From positions 1,302,001 to 1,366,000 of the forward strand of contig JADNRV010000001.1 in the NCBI GenBank assembly GCA_015499995.1: 64,000 nt of DNA, in the 5' to 3' direction. Position numbers and translations under genes: made by a program. The notes beneath the pieces were generated by a model. It did no database searches and was not told where the DNA came from. It worked only from the letters and a program-made list of their open reading frames with translations. Numbering within the stretch: position 1 is the first letter of the stretch; each line of letters opens with the position of its first letter. Origin of the DNA: Flammula alnicola (lineage: Eukaryota > Basidiomycota > Agaricomycetes > Agaricales > Strophariaceae). Shown here piece by piece: positions 1 through 10,901 of the stretch.

Positions 1-3000
1 AGCAAAATAATGAAGCTGCGTATGGAAATGAAGGTATGTCGATTGATGATTTTCAGATGTCGCATAATGCAATTGACATCTTTTAAAATTCTAGATCCTC
101 GCATACCGCCTGTTCGACCATCGAGGCGACGTGGAGGCCACGACCTTTGGCTTGCTGCCCGCCGCCCATACCAAGACCCTCCTCACCGACACGACTTGGG
201 CCCTATGGACATTTCCTGTCCGAGCTGCCATGCCCTCCATTGGATGGATGAAAAGCTGTCCAATAGCTCGAAAACTGCCCCGCAATTTGGAACCTGTTGC
301 ATGAATGGAAAAGTCCATCTTTCTGCTCTCGAGGCACCCCCAGAAACCCTCCGCCGACTGCTCACTTCCGCGGATCCTGATGCTGCCAAATTTCGTGAGG
401 ACAGCTGGAAGTACAACCGCGCATTTGCCTTCACCTCCGTTGGCGTTCAAGAAGACCACTCCGTCAATCAAGGTCAACATCGCGGACCTCCGGTGTTCCG
501 GATTTGTGGTGAACTCCACCATCTATCGGGTGCTTTGTCAGTCATGGGAGAAACTCTACCCAGCCGACCACGTTATGCTCAAATCTACATATACGAACCT
601 CTTGCAGCACTAGCTGCACGGATGGCTAACAATGCTGACCTTGATCGGCAAACCATGGGAGACCTCCAGACCATGCTTGGAGAACATCACCAATACGTCC
701 CAGTTTATAAACATGCTTTCGAAATCTTGCGCCAATATGATCCCGCTAATGACGCTCAAATCCGACTTCGCCTTTTCCCTGGCCTCGATCGCCGTCGATA
801 CAATTTGCCGACAGCCAATGAAGTAGCTGTGATCCTTCCAGAAACCCCATACACGGAGCCTCGCGATATCGTTCTTCGCCTTCGCTCAGGTCCTTTGCAC
901 CGAATTAGCGACCTGCATCCTGCATACGTACCCCTCCAGTATCCTCTCCTTTTTCCTTATGGTGAGAATGGATGGTATCCAGAGCTGAAACTATGCGAGA
1001 CTGTGGAACAAAGAGACCACCGCCTTCATCGACGAGATCGACAACAACAGGAACTAGGGAAGTGCATGGGTCAGGTATACCCACATGGGTCATGGGTATG
1101 GGTGCCCATGGGTATGGGTGCCCATGGGTATGGGTGCGGGTCAGCTCTGCGATACCCATGACCCATCATAACCCATGGCCCAAAATGGCATTTTTGACAA
1201 TATTTTTCATTATTGAAGACATGTAGAGGGATGGAAGTGGTGGTTGACTCAGAAGATCAATTCAACCCACTGACAAACTATTGGTCACACATTTCAGCAA
1301 ACACTGAGATGTGAATGCCCTGTAATTTCAGCACTGACCCATCGACACCCAAGCACCCATAGAGAAAAAACCCATGGGTGCATGGGTATGGGTTGGCATG
1401 GGTGTGGGTGTGGGTCACTGAAAAAATACCCATGGGTGACCCATGCTATTCCCTAACAGGAACGACGCGAGCACGATTTAGAAGGGGAAGACCGAGAGTT
1501 GCCCGAATCAAGACGACTCACCCTGACACGATATGTTGCTTATCGTATCCATTACCGACCGGACGAGTTCAATTCTCTCCTTCGAGGTGGTCGTCTCTTT
1601 ACACGATACGTTGTCGATATGTTCGCTTCGGCAGATCAGCAGCGGTTGAGCTGGGTCACCCAAAACCAACCTATTTTCCGAGCAGCAAGATTCAATAATC
1701 TCGAAGACGCTGCAGCCGTAGATGATGATAATCTTGACCTCAACGACCTTGGCCAGCGGGTCATCCTTCCATCATCCTACACTGGTGGTCCTCGCAACAT
1801 GAGTCAAGGCTACCAAGATTCCATGGCCATTGCTCGGTATTTCCGCAAGGTTGACATCTTCCTTACCGTGACAACGAATCCTCACTGGGCCGAGCTTGAA
1901 AGAGAGCTGCTACCAGGACAGACTGCCTACGACCGACCGGACTTAGTAGCTCGCGTGTTTCAATTGAAAAAAAGGGCAATTGTCGACTACATCTACAAGC
2001 ATGGTATTTTTGGTCAAGCTGTTGCATACGTATATACCATCGAATTTCAGAAGCGAGGACTTCCTCACTTCCATTGCCTTATTTTTCTGAAGGAACCACA
2101 TAAGCTGCTAAGTCCTGACGACATTGATTCCTGCATTTCAGCAGAGTGGCCTGACCCAGAGACGCAACCTCTTTTATTTGAAACGGTGAAGACATGTATG
2201 ATACATGGACCTTGTGGACCAGAAAACCCAAATGCGCCTTGCATGGTTGATGGAAAATGCAGTAAAAATTATCCGAAGGACTGGCAGGAGTTTACAACTA
2301 TGGACGGCCATGGGTTCCCTCTTTATCATCGAAGGAATGATGGTAGAGCATATGAAGTCGGAGGGAAAATGGTGGATCACCGAAATATTGTCCCATACTC
2401 TCCATTTCTTTGCGGCAACTTCCACTGCCATATCAATGTGGAGTGTGCGATCTCACTTGGATCATTCAAATATGCCTTCAAATATATTCACAAAGGTCCT
2501 GATCGCGCTTCACTGGAAGTGAATCTCAAAGATGAGGTCAAACGCTTCACAAATGGCCGCTACATTTCTGCACCTGATGCAGTATGGCGAATTTTCCACT
2601 ACGAACTCCACGAACAAATCCCAAATGTTGTCCGCCTGCAGGTCCATCTTCCAAATCACCATATGGTCATCTTTAATCCTGACGATGACCTCAATGCTGT
2701 TCTCGAACGCGGTGCCCATCAGGCCACCTCACTTACTGCTTTTTTCGAGGCCAATGCTGATGATGGTGCTCTCGGAGAGGAGGCTCACAAATATACCTAT
2801 CAAGAATTTCCGCAACATTTCGTTTTCGATGCTAATGCAAAGAAGTGGAAGATCCGACAACGAGGTTTTGCCCTCGGCCGCATGTATTTTATTAAGCCTA
2901 CCGCGGGTGAACAATTTTATCTTCGCACTCTGCTCACGGCCGTAAAAGGTCCACAGTCATTCGAGGACCTTCGACGAGTACCAGGAAGTCCAGAGCCACT

Positions 3001-4834
3001 ACCAACATATTATGCCGCCTGTCTCGCTCGGGGCCTGCTGGAAGATGACGGAGAATGGCGTCTCTGCCTCCAAGAAGCTTGCGAAATGCAAACTGGCACC
3101 CGCCTTCGTCACCTATTTGCTACTCTTCTTCTTTTTGCAGAGCCTGCGCAGCCCGACATTCTTTGGACCGAATTTCGCCATCATATTTGCGATGACCTGG
3201 AACACAAACTACAGGCTATGGGTATCTCGAATCCACCCGAGGAGGACATATATGACTATGGCCTTTTTTTGCTGGACAAAATCTTGGGGGATTCCGCACA
3301 CTCACTCGCTAATTTTCCCTCTATGCCTCAGTCTCGACGAGATTGGACTGCTCTGACCATAAATCCATTAATTGCTGAGCAGCTCAATTATAATCGGGAT
3401 ATGGAGCGAGCCGACCTTAATACACAACTTCTGAGCCTAAACGATGACCAGCGGGCAGCCTACACGAGGATTGTAAACGCAATCGATAACAATGAGGCGA
3501 AATTGTTTTTCTTGAATGGACCAGGAGGTACCGGGAAGACATACCTTTACAACACAATCTGTGCTAAGGTACGAAGCGAAGGCGGAATTATCCTCTGTGT
3601 TTCGTCATCAGGAATTTCGGCACTTCTTATTCACGGTGGACGGACTGCACATTCAATGTTCCAAATACCGATTGATACCCTGACAGAAAGTTCATTATGT
3701 GGTATTCCAAAAAATAGTCAACGTGCCGACCTTCTACGTGCAGCCAAAGTCATAATTTGGGACGAAATTGGTGCCCAGCATCGATACGCAATCGAGGCAG
3801 TTGATCGCACCCTTCGAGACATTCGCAATGACAATCGTCCTTTTGGTGGGGCTGTCACGATACATGGTGGCGACTTCTTGCAAACACTTCCTATTGTACC
3901 AAAAGGATCGCGTGAGGACATTGTGAACGCAACAGTTCAACGTTCATACCTTTGGGAAAATGTCGAGATTCTGTACTTGCGACAGAATATGCGCCTACAG
4001 CAAGGAGCGGCTGACCTGCAGCAATTTGCTCAATGGCTTCTCGATGTGGGGCATGGTCAAAACATGGTCAACAACAGTCAAGTTCTACTTCCCGAGAACA
4101 TGAGAGTCCAGGACTCCGAAATGCTGATTAATTTCATATATCCGGCAATCGACTCTACTCCTCCTCCTCCTCCCGATTACTTTATGAACCGAATGATTCT
4201 CGCACCAAGAAATGCCGATGTAGCCGAGATGAATGAACAAATCCTCGACAGGATGGCTGGTGATGTTCGACAGTACATCAGTGCTGATGAAATGCTGCAT
4301 GAGAGAGGGGCAGATCCAGATGACAGCGATAACATACCGGTAGAGTTTTTACGATCCATCAACTCTTCCAGTCTTCCTCCCGGTGAACTGAATTTGAAAA
4401 TCGGCTGCCCGATCATTCTTCTACGGAATCTATCGCCATCAATGGGCCTTTGCAATGGGACGCGAATGATTGTGACTCGGATGAGAGATAGGATTCTGGA
4501 GGTACAGCTGATTGGGGGCGAGCATGATGGGGAAATTGCAATGATTCCTCGAATTGGCTTGACGCCGTCTTCGAAGGCCGCGGATGTTAGCTTTCGTTTC
4601 AAACGTCGCCAATTTCCCGTTCGGCTGGCATTTGCGTTATCGATAAACAAGGCACAGGGTCAGTCGGTCAAGTATGTTGGTCTCGACCTACAGATTCCTG
4701 TCTTTGCGCATGGTCAGCTGTACGTTGCACTATCTCGAGCAACTTCGAGTCAGAACATAAAAGTCCTCTTACCTGATACTACCATTCAGCCTCTTACATC
4801 CAATGTAGTCTATGAAGAAGTAATCATTGATTAG
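1..4834 (+). mobile_element. Autonomous Helitron: Rep-helicase gene, interrupted
   Basis: This is the RepHel gene of a rolling-circle Helitron transposon. It begins left of the window and its stop is at 4832-4834. The N-terminal part (95-1054) has the Cys/His-rich region usual before the Rep domain (C-P-S-C, F-G-T-C-C). The HUH nuclease motif is H-F-H at 2065-2073, and a two-tyrosine motif (KYAFKY) lies near 2466-2490. A PIF1-type helicase follows, with Walker A GPGGTGKT (about 3517-3541), a Walker B-like WDEIG, and the C-terminal motif NKAQGQS/LYVALSRA. A probable 61-bp intron (GTATGT..TAG) lies at 34-94; before it the frame reads NNEAAYGNEG. The frame is broken at 1055 by a 401-bp hAT-type insertion; leaving out 1055-1463 gives one open frame of about 1,470 codons with no stop. 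No convincing 3' terminus (hairpin plus CTRR) was found before the next gene. Known for the family: such proteins nick and transpose single-stranded DNA in the nucleus. The copy is inferred to be inactive now. Confidence 0.93.
1055..1455. mobile_element. Non-autonomous hAT-type MITE inside the Helitron gene
   Basis: The 401-bp element starts TAGGGAAGTGCATGGGT and ends ACCCATGCTATTCCCTA, an imperfect terminal inverted repeat beginning TAGGG as in many hAT elements. It is flanked by a perfect 8-bp target-site duplication, ACAGGAAC, at 1047-1054 and 1456-1463. Its inner ends are packed with short ACCCAT/ATGGGT repeats, the kind of subterminal repeats that hAT transposases bind. It has no coding capacity. 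Removing the element and one duplication takes out 409 bp and joins the Helitron frame exactly. This shows that it landed in an intact gene. Confidence 0.93.
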
Positions 4835-5157
4835 ATAGAATATATGTAACTTATGAATTGATGTTGCGTACCCACGTGTTTTGGTCTTGAGGAGTTTGAA
4901 CACAAGAAAACGTAAGAAGACATGTCAAAAACTGGATTGGTGACAACGGCCGTGGCAGCGGGGCACAATCTGCTGATATGACGGCGGTGTGGGCTGCTTC
5001 TCTGAGGCTCTCCGCTCGCCGAAAAAGTAGTGTGGGGGCATAGCAGAGAAGAGCCCTGCCCACGCCACCCACGTGAAACTTAAGAGGCGCGGCAGGGCAG
5101 CGGTTGTGTATCGGGAGCTGGATGTGGGAGCCGGCATGTGGGAGCGGCATTCTGAGG
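4835..5157. other. Intergenic, probably Helitron 3' end plus nucleoporin 3' flank
   Basis: No coding sequence is supported. An 8-bp inverted repeat, GCCCTGCC at 5053-5060 and GGCAGGGC at 5091-5098, is the only structure seen. Its loop is too long and no CTRR end follows, so it is not called as the Helitron terminus. The boundary between transposon and host DNA is unresolved. Confidence 0.5.
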
Positions 5158-6156
5158 TCAACCAAAAGCACTCGCTGTACCTCCAAGAGTAGATGTCTGT
5201 CCGAAAGAGGGTTGGCCGAATGCTGGCTGACCAAAAGCTGGCTGTCCGAACGCAGGTTTTCCGAAGGCCGATGCGGTTGTGTTGGAAGAACCGAACGCCA
5301 AAAAAGTAGTCGTACTTCCAAAGGCAGAAGTTGTTGGTTTAGACGTACTACCGAATACCGATGATGTAGAGGGAAAAACTGAGGGTCCTTGACGAAATGC
5401 AGAAGAAGTAGCGGCTGTGGTTGCACCACCAGCAGCCGGCAATTTGCTCTGCTTTACAGCCTGTTCGTAGGCCTGTGCCGAGTTCGTTCGTGCGTTCTTC
5501 AGTGAGAGAGGCAGAATTAACTATGAGTCGAGATAAATTCTATGGTAACGTACTGCGTAGACCTGTTCTGCCGCAGTGGTTTTGCTTGCCTGATATTGAA
5601 GCTGTGGAAAACAGAATTTAACATAGATTGACGGAGAACAAAAAATAGGTTTACGTACTCATTCAAACTCCCTGCTTTCATCGCTGAGACATATTTAACG
5701 CGTAACTCTTCCGGCGATTCATCCAACCCTGAGAGCAAGAGAGATTCATGTTTCGAGGGAGCATATGAAGTCAGAGGCCAGATAGGCTTATCAGCATTTG
5801 GCATCAGGTCATTCGTAATACTGGGAACACTGACAATCAAGTCAGAGGGTAAAATAAACTGCACGAATGCGTCACTCACGTAAAGGTTTATGTCAGCACT
5901 TGCACCGCCACCTGTACCACCTTCCCGAGTCCAAGAAGTATCTGTGTGCAAAATAAACGGTTTAGCAGCATGGGTGTCCGATGTAGAGTAGTGTACGCAC
6001 TTCCAAAGCCCGACTGTTGGGCATTTGCTGGATGCTCATTCCTACAACTATCACCAAATCGGCACTGTCCTCGGAAAAAGTACTGACATATCGCCTGTTT
6101 CGATAGCGAATTGAGACCGTGAATGAATATTATTTGATATATTCCAAGCTTACCAT
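5158..6156 (-). CDS. NUP42/AMO1-type FG nucleoporin with CCCH zinc finger
   Basis: Five exons on the minus strand: 6156-6154, 6094-6001, 5941-5655, 5601-5554, 5496-5158. All phases agree and give 256 residues. Exon 1 is only the ATG codon. The protein starts MAICQYFFRGQC and has a perfect CCCH finger (C-x7-C-x5-C-x3-H). Next comes the conserved segment ending LDESPEELRVKYVSAMKAG, a helical QAYEQAVKQS region, and a C-terminal FG domain with repeated FGQPAFG and SAFG units. Known for the family: Nup42/Rip1/hCG1 sits on the cytoplasmic face of the nuclear pore and helps activate the Dbp5/Gle1 mRNA export step. The tail is short for the family and ends SAFG-stop, so slight 3' loss is possible. 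The intron after 5655 uses a weak donor (GTAAAC), chosen because it keeps the frame and the family sequence. Confidence 0.85.
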
Positions 6157-6160
6157 GTCC

Positions 6161-6555
6161 CTACAATGGCTGTAAGGGGCCCGACTCATTATACTCCTCT
6201 TCAGAGACCAGATGTTCTGGTAGGGGGCCGGGCTCAGCGAAGCAAGGATCGATCCCTCGATCCACATCGAATGCTTGCGCTTGCGCGGAGCGACGACTGT
6301 GAGTCTGTGAGCTTGACTTTGATGCTGAACGGCGCGAGCGGCGAACTCCCGCGCCTTCGAACATGGGAACGGGGTGGTGATAGTTGGCCAAGAAGGCGGG
6401 GTGCACCGACATGCTTGCTGAGGATGAGAAGGAGGATGAGAAGGTGGATGAGTGGGAGAGTCAAAAAGAGATGCGAAAGGTTCACCTTGAATTACTGAGA
6501 CATCGATGCAATATTGCCCCCTAGCAGTGTCCTCGCCTGTCCTAGCATCCGCCAC
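6161..6555 (-). CDS. Possible small two-exon gene or long leader ORF
   Basis: Two arrangements are open. In the first, an exon from ATG 6555 (MADARTGEDTARG) is spliced over a pyrimidine-rich intron (about 6480-6419, ends GTGAAC..CAG) to a frame ending EEEYNESGPLQPL-stop at 6161. In the second, the unspliced frame from 6555 runs straight into the ATG of the nucleoporin gene. The stop of the first model lies only 4 nt before that ATG, too close for two independent fungal genes, so this may be leader sequence of the nucleoporin transcript. The protein is not recognised. Confidence 0.3.
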
Positions 6556-7208
6556 ACGCTGGTGTTATAGTCGCTTTCGTTGTCGTCTTCGTAGCCTGCC
6601 GTTGTCCCAAGGTGGCTAGAGCTTGGGGTCATCGTCGCAAAACGTGGCGCAGGGTCAGATCTGCTGAGATTCCCGCCGCGGCGGCAAGTATCAGAGCAGC
6701 GGCGGCGGCATCGGTATGTCGGCTCTGCATTAGGGAGGAGTGAAGCCAGAGATGGAGCATGAGAACTCGGTCTCTGAGTCATATTGGAAGGCGCGACGTT
6801 GGGCCTATGCGGGCTATACAGTATGGCCCAGGTGGCGATAGAAATTCGCGATGGCCCGGGTCGCGCAGAAGCTAGGGCAATGGGAGACTGGACTGGTCTG
6901 GGTGCTGAGCGCTGAGCGTTGAACGTGAACGTTGAACGTTGAACGTTAACGTTGAGCGCTGAGCTTTGTCAGCTACGTGACGTGAGGCACATGATCGAGC
7001 CGTTGATGCCGGGTTGGCGCTGGATACGGACTCGCGACAACTCTGCGCTGACTGGAATTGTGCGAGAAGTGGCCACACCAAAAACTAGAATTTGGCGGGA
7101 CGTTGACTAGACAACCAAAAATTGTTATATATAAAGTTCATGTAATTCACAATTTCGGTACCAACAAATTTGAAGCTTTTGATTATACTTGAGACGTCCT
7201 CTGCATTC
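6556..7208. other. Intergenic region with a short decamer repeat
   Basis: No gene is supported. Around 6912-6962 a run of GTTGAACGTT/GAGCGCTGAG units forms a small imperfect repeat. A similar AAACGTTAAGCGCTAGCGC run occurs near 18,133. The last 100 bases are AT-rich with a TATATATAAA stretch near 7126-7134, a plausible core promoter for the gene that follows. Confidence 0.45.
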
Positions 7209-10191
7209 ATGCCCTCAAGTTCAGTGACAGACTCTACTCCTGTTCACGATGCAGGCATGATCTCTCTAACAGCAATTGCTGCTCTCGGAAATCCTCGAGC
7301 AATTCCCAAGTCAAAGACAATAGTTCTCGATGCCCAGATCTACATTGGCTCATCAGCCTGTGAATCACTGCTTGGAGCATTAAGGTACTTTAATGCAAGA
7401 GACCTCCACTTTTCCGAATCTGCAGGGCTTTATTTGATAAACACAACGGCAAGTCTGTAATTTTCTCTTCGAAAATGATTTACCTCTGACATTACATTAA
7501 GATATTTCGCATGGAGATTACCGCAGATATTGTCCCAACAACCTTACCCGCAGACGACTATAGTTTTATTGGAGACATAAATTGGGTATGGGTTTCCTAA
7601 TTTATACGAAAATACTTATTGCCGACACTACTTATGCTACTAGGTTGTTCCCCTTAATGCTCCTCAGGATTTTTACAATGCAAACAAAACTGGAAATACC
7701 TTCTCAATTGATCCATGTCAGCGGGCTTTAGTCCACGTTTCTGGCATCGCAACAAACTGTCAAAAAGATCAAGGTTCTTTTGACGTTGACCTTGAACACT
7801 ACGTTTCCGCACTGAAGGATACAAAGCACGTGAAAGCATTTGCCCCACTTACCTGCGTCATTCTGGACTCTCCGCGCTACAAGAACGGAAAACCGGTACC
7901 ATACAACCGTCGCTATATCTCTGCTTGCGGATTCTTGACAGACATCATCTTCAAGCCGTCCTCTGATGTTATAGTCGACCGCTTTCAAATCACAGTTGAC
8001 GACATTACTTTTATGGGCCAGCCACCTCAAATAAACAACTCTATTCATGCAAACACACTGGATGGTAAGTTCAATATCTGCCATGTTTAATATCTGATCT
8101 CACTTCTCAGCATAGCTCCTGCCAAAACTCCTCGAAATACTCGCAATCTCATCAGTTATGGGCACCAGTCCCACACCACAAATGCACCACCCATCACTCC
8201 GGTGACCCCAATGCCAACTCAAACAACTGCCAAGCGGCCTCTAGCTGACGCACCAATAGCAGGTCCTCCACCTAAGCGTTAGTGATGGGCGCGGGTAACC
8301 CGCGGGCAAATTTTTGTCGACCCGCACCCGTACCCGCCAAAACCCGCGCCCGTGGCCACGGGTACGGGATCCCGTGCTTGCAGGTGCGGGTTTGCAGGTG
8401 ACCCGTGGGTACAGAAACCCGTGCGGGTTTGATCATCAGGAAAAGTCCATCCGTCTGGCACGTCTGGCGCCAGACGTGCCAGACGCTTCCAGACTGCCAG
8501 AAATGGTCTGGCGACATAATGACGCTCCCGACGCCATAAATTTTATGTAGCCAGAATATTTTCTCTCTCCATAAATTGATTCTGAGGGAGTTCTGTTGAG
8601 TTCTGGTAGAGTCTGACGTCACTTCCAGATCCTCTCAGTTTGTCCCAGAATCACAAATAGGTGCCAGTAATAATAAAATTGTATATTGCTCGCGCTATTT
8701 ACTAGACAATAGTAGCTAATTCATATATTTAAGACCAATCATCGTAAATTAGGGTCCTCAACCCACCACTTGTCCCAGGTCCAGAGGCGAGGGAGAATCC
8801 GTCGTCGACCGTGGAGCCACGGATCCAGGCAGCAGGTAGTACTCGCAACGACGAGGAGGCCTGATGGCCGAGACGGCGGCACCAGCAGTGAAGTTGCAGG
8901 GACGTTGTGCTGGGTGTCGTGGAGAGGTGGGATTTGACGGAGGTGACTTGGAGAAGAAGTGAGTGAGCGTCGGTTATTGATGCGGTAGGCCATGAAAGAT
9001 GTTTCGTCACCATGACGTGCTGGCACCAGGACATTCGTCCGTTAGCTGGAGGGCTGGCGACGGTGTGGTGGTTGGTCACCTTGAATCTCATAATATGGTA
9101 ACTGAGCCAATAAGAGTGAGGGAGTGGAAGGGTTGTAGTTCGTACCTTTTCCGGCCCTTTTACCTCCATCTCGTATCATCAGTACAGTGGAATGGATGAT
9201 TTGTATCGTTGCCCTGTCGCAGTCAGTTCATCAGCAGTGTAGTGTAGTGCGTTATAGGGACAATGACGTTTACAGACAGTCCTGCTCGTCATTGAACTTG
9301 CCGTTCGTGCTCTTGTCTGCAGTGGAACGAAGGGGATGGGAAGACTTGCGCAGTTGACTGATGTTCGTGAGTCTAAGAGGCAGGTACATGAGCAGATACC
9401 AAGTCTACAATGTGTAGAATACTTACCACACCGTCGCTCACGCAACCAGTTATCCGACTCTGGCTTTGGCGGTGCATGGGTGAGAAGGGATTTGCAGTTA
9501 GACACTAGTTAGTAGTTGGTGAGGTCTTGCCACACCGAATTGCGGACTAAACGGATATGGGCCAGCATCCCTCAGCCAGCCAGAGGAGATGGTGATGGTG
9601 TGGAAAGAAGAGGCGAAGCAACAAAATCGACGAAGTCCAAACATTACTATTTTCGGACTTCAACATATAATCATGTGATCTGCCGTGTCGCAACAAAGAT
9701 GCAAGATCAATTCTGAACAATTCTGATCAGATGGAAATTCTGAGAAAAGATGGAGAGATGAGGAATTCTGAGAGATTTACCGCCAGACTCGCCAGACCAA
9801 CCAGACACGCCACACTGCTCCAGACGGTGGGACTTTTGCTGATGATGGGGATCGTGAGAACTTGTGCTAGCAGAACCATGTTTAATTAAAATTAGAATAC
9901 ATTTTGGAAAATTACATTACATAATTAAGTATTCAGGTAATTAAAGAACGTGTTGGCCACACATTTCGGAGTTTTCCGTGTGCCGGCCGAAAACCCGTGA
10001 CCCTGGCGCACGGGTGCGGGTTGGCTGAGGGTCACTCAAAGTGCACCCGCACCCGCACCCGCCACACCCATACCCGCAAACCCGCACGGGTGTCGGCACC
10101 CGTGCCCATCACTACTAAGCGTACTAGGCGCGGTGCAGAAACCCGTAATTCATCAACGGAAGCTTCAACAAACGCCCAGATAGATCAGTAA
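7209..10191 (+). CDS. Agaricomycete orphan-family protein, last exon split by a hAT element
   Basis: Multi-exon gene. Exon 1 is 7209 to about 7452 (MPSSSVTDSTPVHDAG; VLDAQIYIG; RYFNARDLHFSES). Exon 2 is about 7502-7585 (DDYSFIGDINW). Exon 3 is 7644-8064, with LDSPRYKNGKPVPYNRRYIS and DRFQITVDD. Exon 4 starts at 8116. The exon 1/2 junction is the one join whose phase could not be settled. From memory this resembles a repeated family of unknown function in Agaricomycetes with a shared RYKN..PLPYNKRYVS..G core and a basic KKRR-like tail. Exon 4 is interrupted after PPPKR by the 1,835-bp element at 8280-10114. With the element and one duplication left out, it continues TRRGAETRNSS to a stop at 10189-10191. 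As it stands, the element's own TAG terminates the frame at 8280-8282, removing about 22 residues. Activity of the shortened form is unknown. Confidence 0.6.
8280..10114. mobile_element. 1,835-bp non-autonomous hAT-type element
   Basis: It starts TAGTGATGGGCGCGGGT and ends ACCCGTGCCCATCACTA, a 17-bp inverted repeat with one mismatch. The 8-bp direct duplication CTAAGCGT lies immediately outside at 8272-8279 and 10115-10122. Both subterminal regions (8283-8430 and 9985-10110) are dense in ACCCGC/GCGGGT units. No hAT transposase reading frame was found inside. It shares the architecture, but not the sequence, of the 401-bp element at 1055-1455, so the two are different families. Confidence 0.93.
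8432..9846. repeat. Inner inverted-repeat pair nested in the hAT element
   Basis: The left arm near 8432-8458 reads ATCATCAGGAAAAGTCC followed by CCGTCTGG. The reverse complement of 9820-9846 reads ATCATCAGCAAAAGTCCC followed by CCGTCTGG. Both flanks then carry clustered CCAGAC/GTCTGG repeats (8451-8515 and 9780-9825), a second subterminal-repeat type different from the outer ACCCGC repeats. This suggests a second element inserted within the first. No matching target duplication could be defined for it, so its exact ends are open. Confidence 0.6.
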
Positions 10192-10307
10192 TATTAACAT
10201 TATACTCAATAATCTGATGGAGTTATCTATTCCTTTATTTTTTCATTGATACATGACGCACTTAACGCATTCAACATGACATCATCATTCTTTCGAAAGC
10301 TCTTTCA

Positions 10308-10334
10308 CCGTGCGAAGCACGGGTCAACTGCTAG
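10308..10334 (+). mobile_element. 3' terminus of a Helitron (unit A of tandem array)
   Basis: The hairpin CCGTGC-GAA-GCACGG at 10308-10322 is followed after 8 nt by CTAG at 10331-10334. A short GC hairpin about 10 nt before CTRR is the standard Helitron 3' end. Its 5' end was not found upstream, so the unit is either truncated or begins within 10192-10300. The next base starts another Helitron. Confidence 0.75.
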
Positions 10335-10901
10335 TCTATATTATAAAACGACATGGGGGACAAGTTACATAAGACATAACTTATGTCATACACAAACGAG
10401 TGGCGGTGCACTGACGCGTCAAGCCGATTTGGAATCGATGGGCGTTCTAGCAGGTCTAGCCGATGCCTGGCGCATACGGCTCGATCTCGCACGCGCAGGT
10501 CTCACCGTCTCGCGTTCTCACGTCCGAGTGCATCCACTACTGCACATCTCTGGGTCACGGGTAAGGGGTGCTAAACATGGGCCAGGGTAGGGTCCCAGTA
10601 TGCATGTAGGAGTCCTATGCACGGGTAGGTGTACTATGCATAGCCCCACGGGTAGGGGTACTATGCACAGGTAGGAATACTATGCATGGGGTACAGCTAC
10701 AGTACTATTACTTCCATTGGTTACTTCTTGCAAGTTTTTCTGCTTTAATTTAGTTGGAAATCAAATTAGACAATTCTTTCCATTCAGAGTGTAGCAATCT
10801 GTTGAGTAGTTTAATGACACATATTTTGAACTCTTTTCAAGGATCAAGCTCAAGATTTACAAACATTGAAAGACCGTGCGAAGCACGGGTCCACAGTCTA
10901 G
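10335..10901 (+). mobile_element. Short non-autonomous Helitron, unit B
   Basis: This 567-bp unit begins TCTATATTATAAAACGAC directly after the CTAG of unit A. It ends with the hairpin CCGTGC-GAA-GCACGG (10874-10888), a short spacer and CTAG (10898-10901). It encodes no protein. It contains a run of short ACTATGCA/GGGTAGG motifs (about 10598-10690). It is nearly identical to unit C apart from roughly 38 bases missing near its left end. Confidence 0.85.

Noticed and set aside
5053..5098. GCCCTGCC/GGCAGGGC hairpin as 3' end of the RepHel Helitron
   Set aside because: The loop is 30 nt and no CTRR follows at the right distance.
8729..9169. 146-codon minus-strand frame as a hAT transposase
   Set aside because: No DDE/RW or dimerisation motif of hAT transposases; composition looks random.
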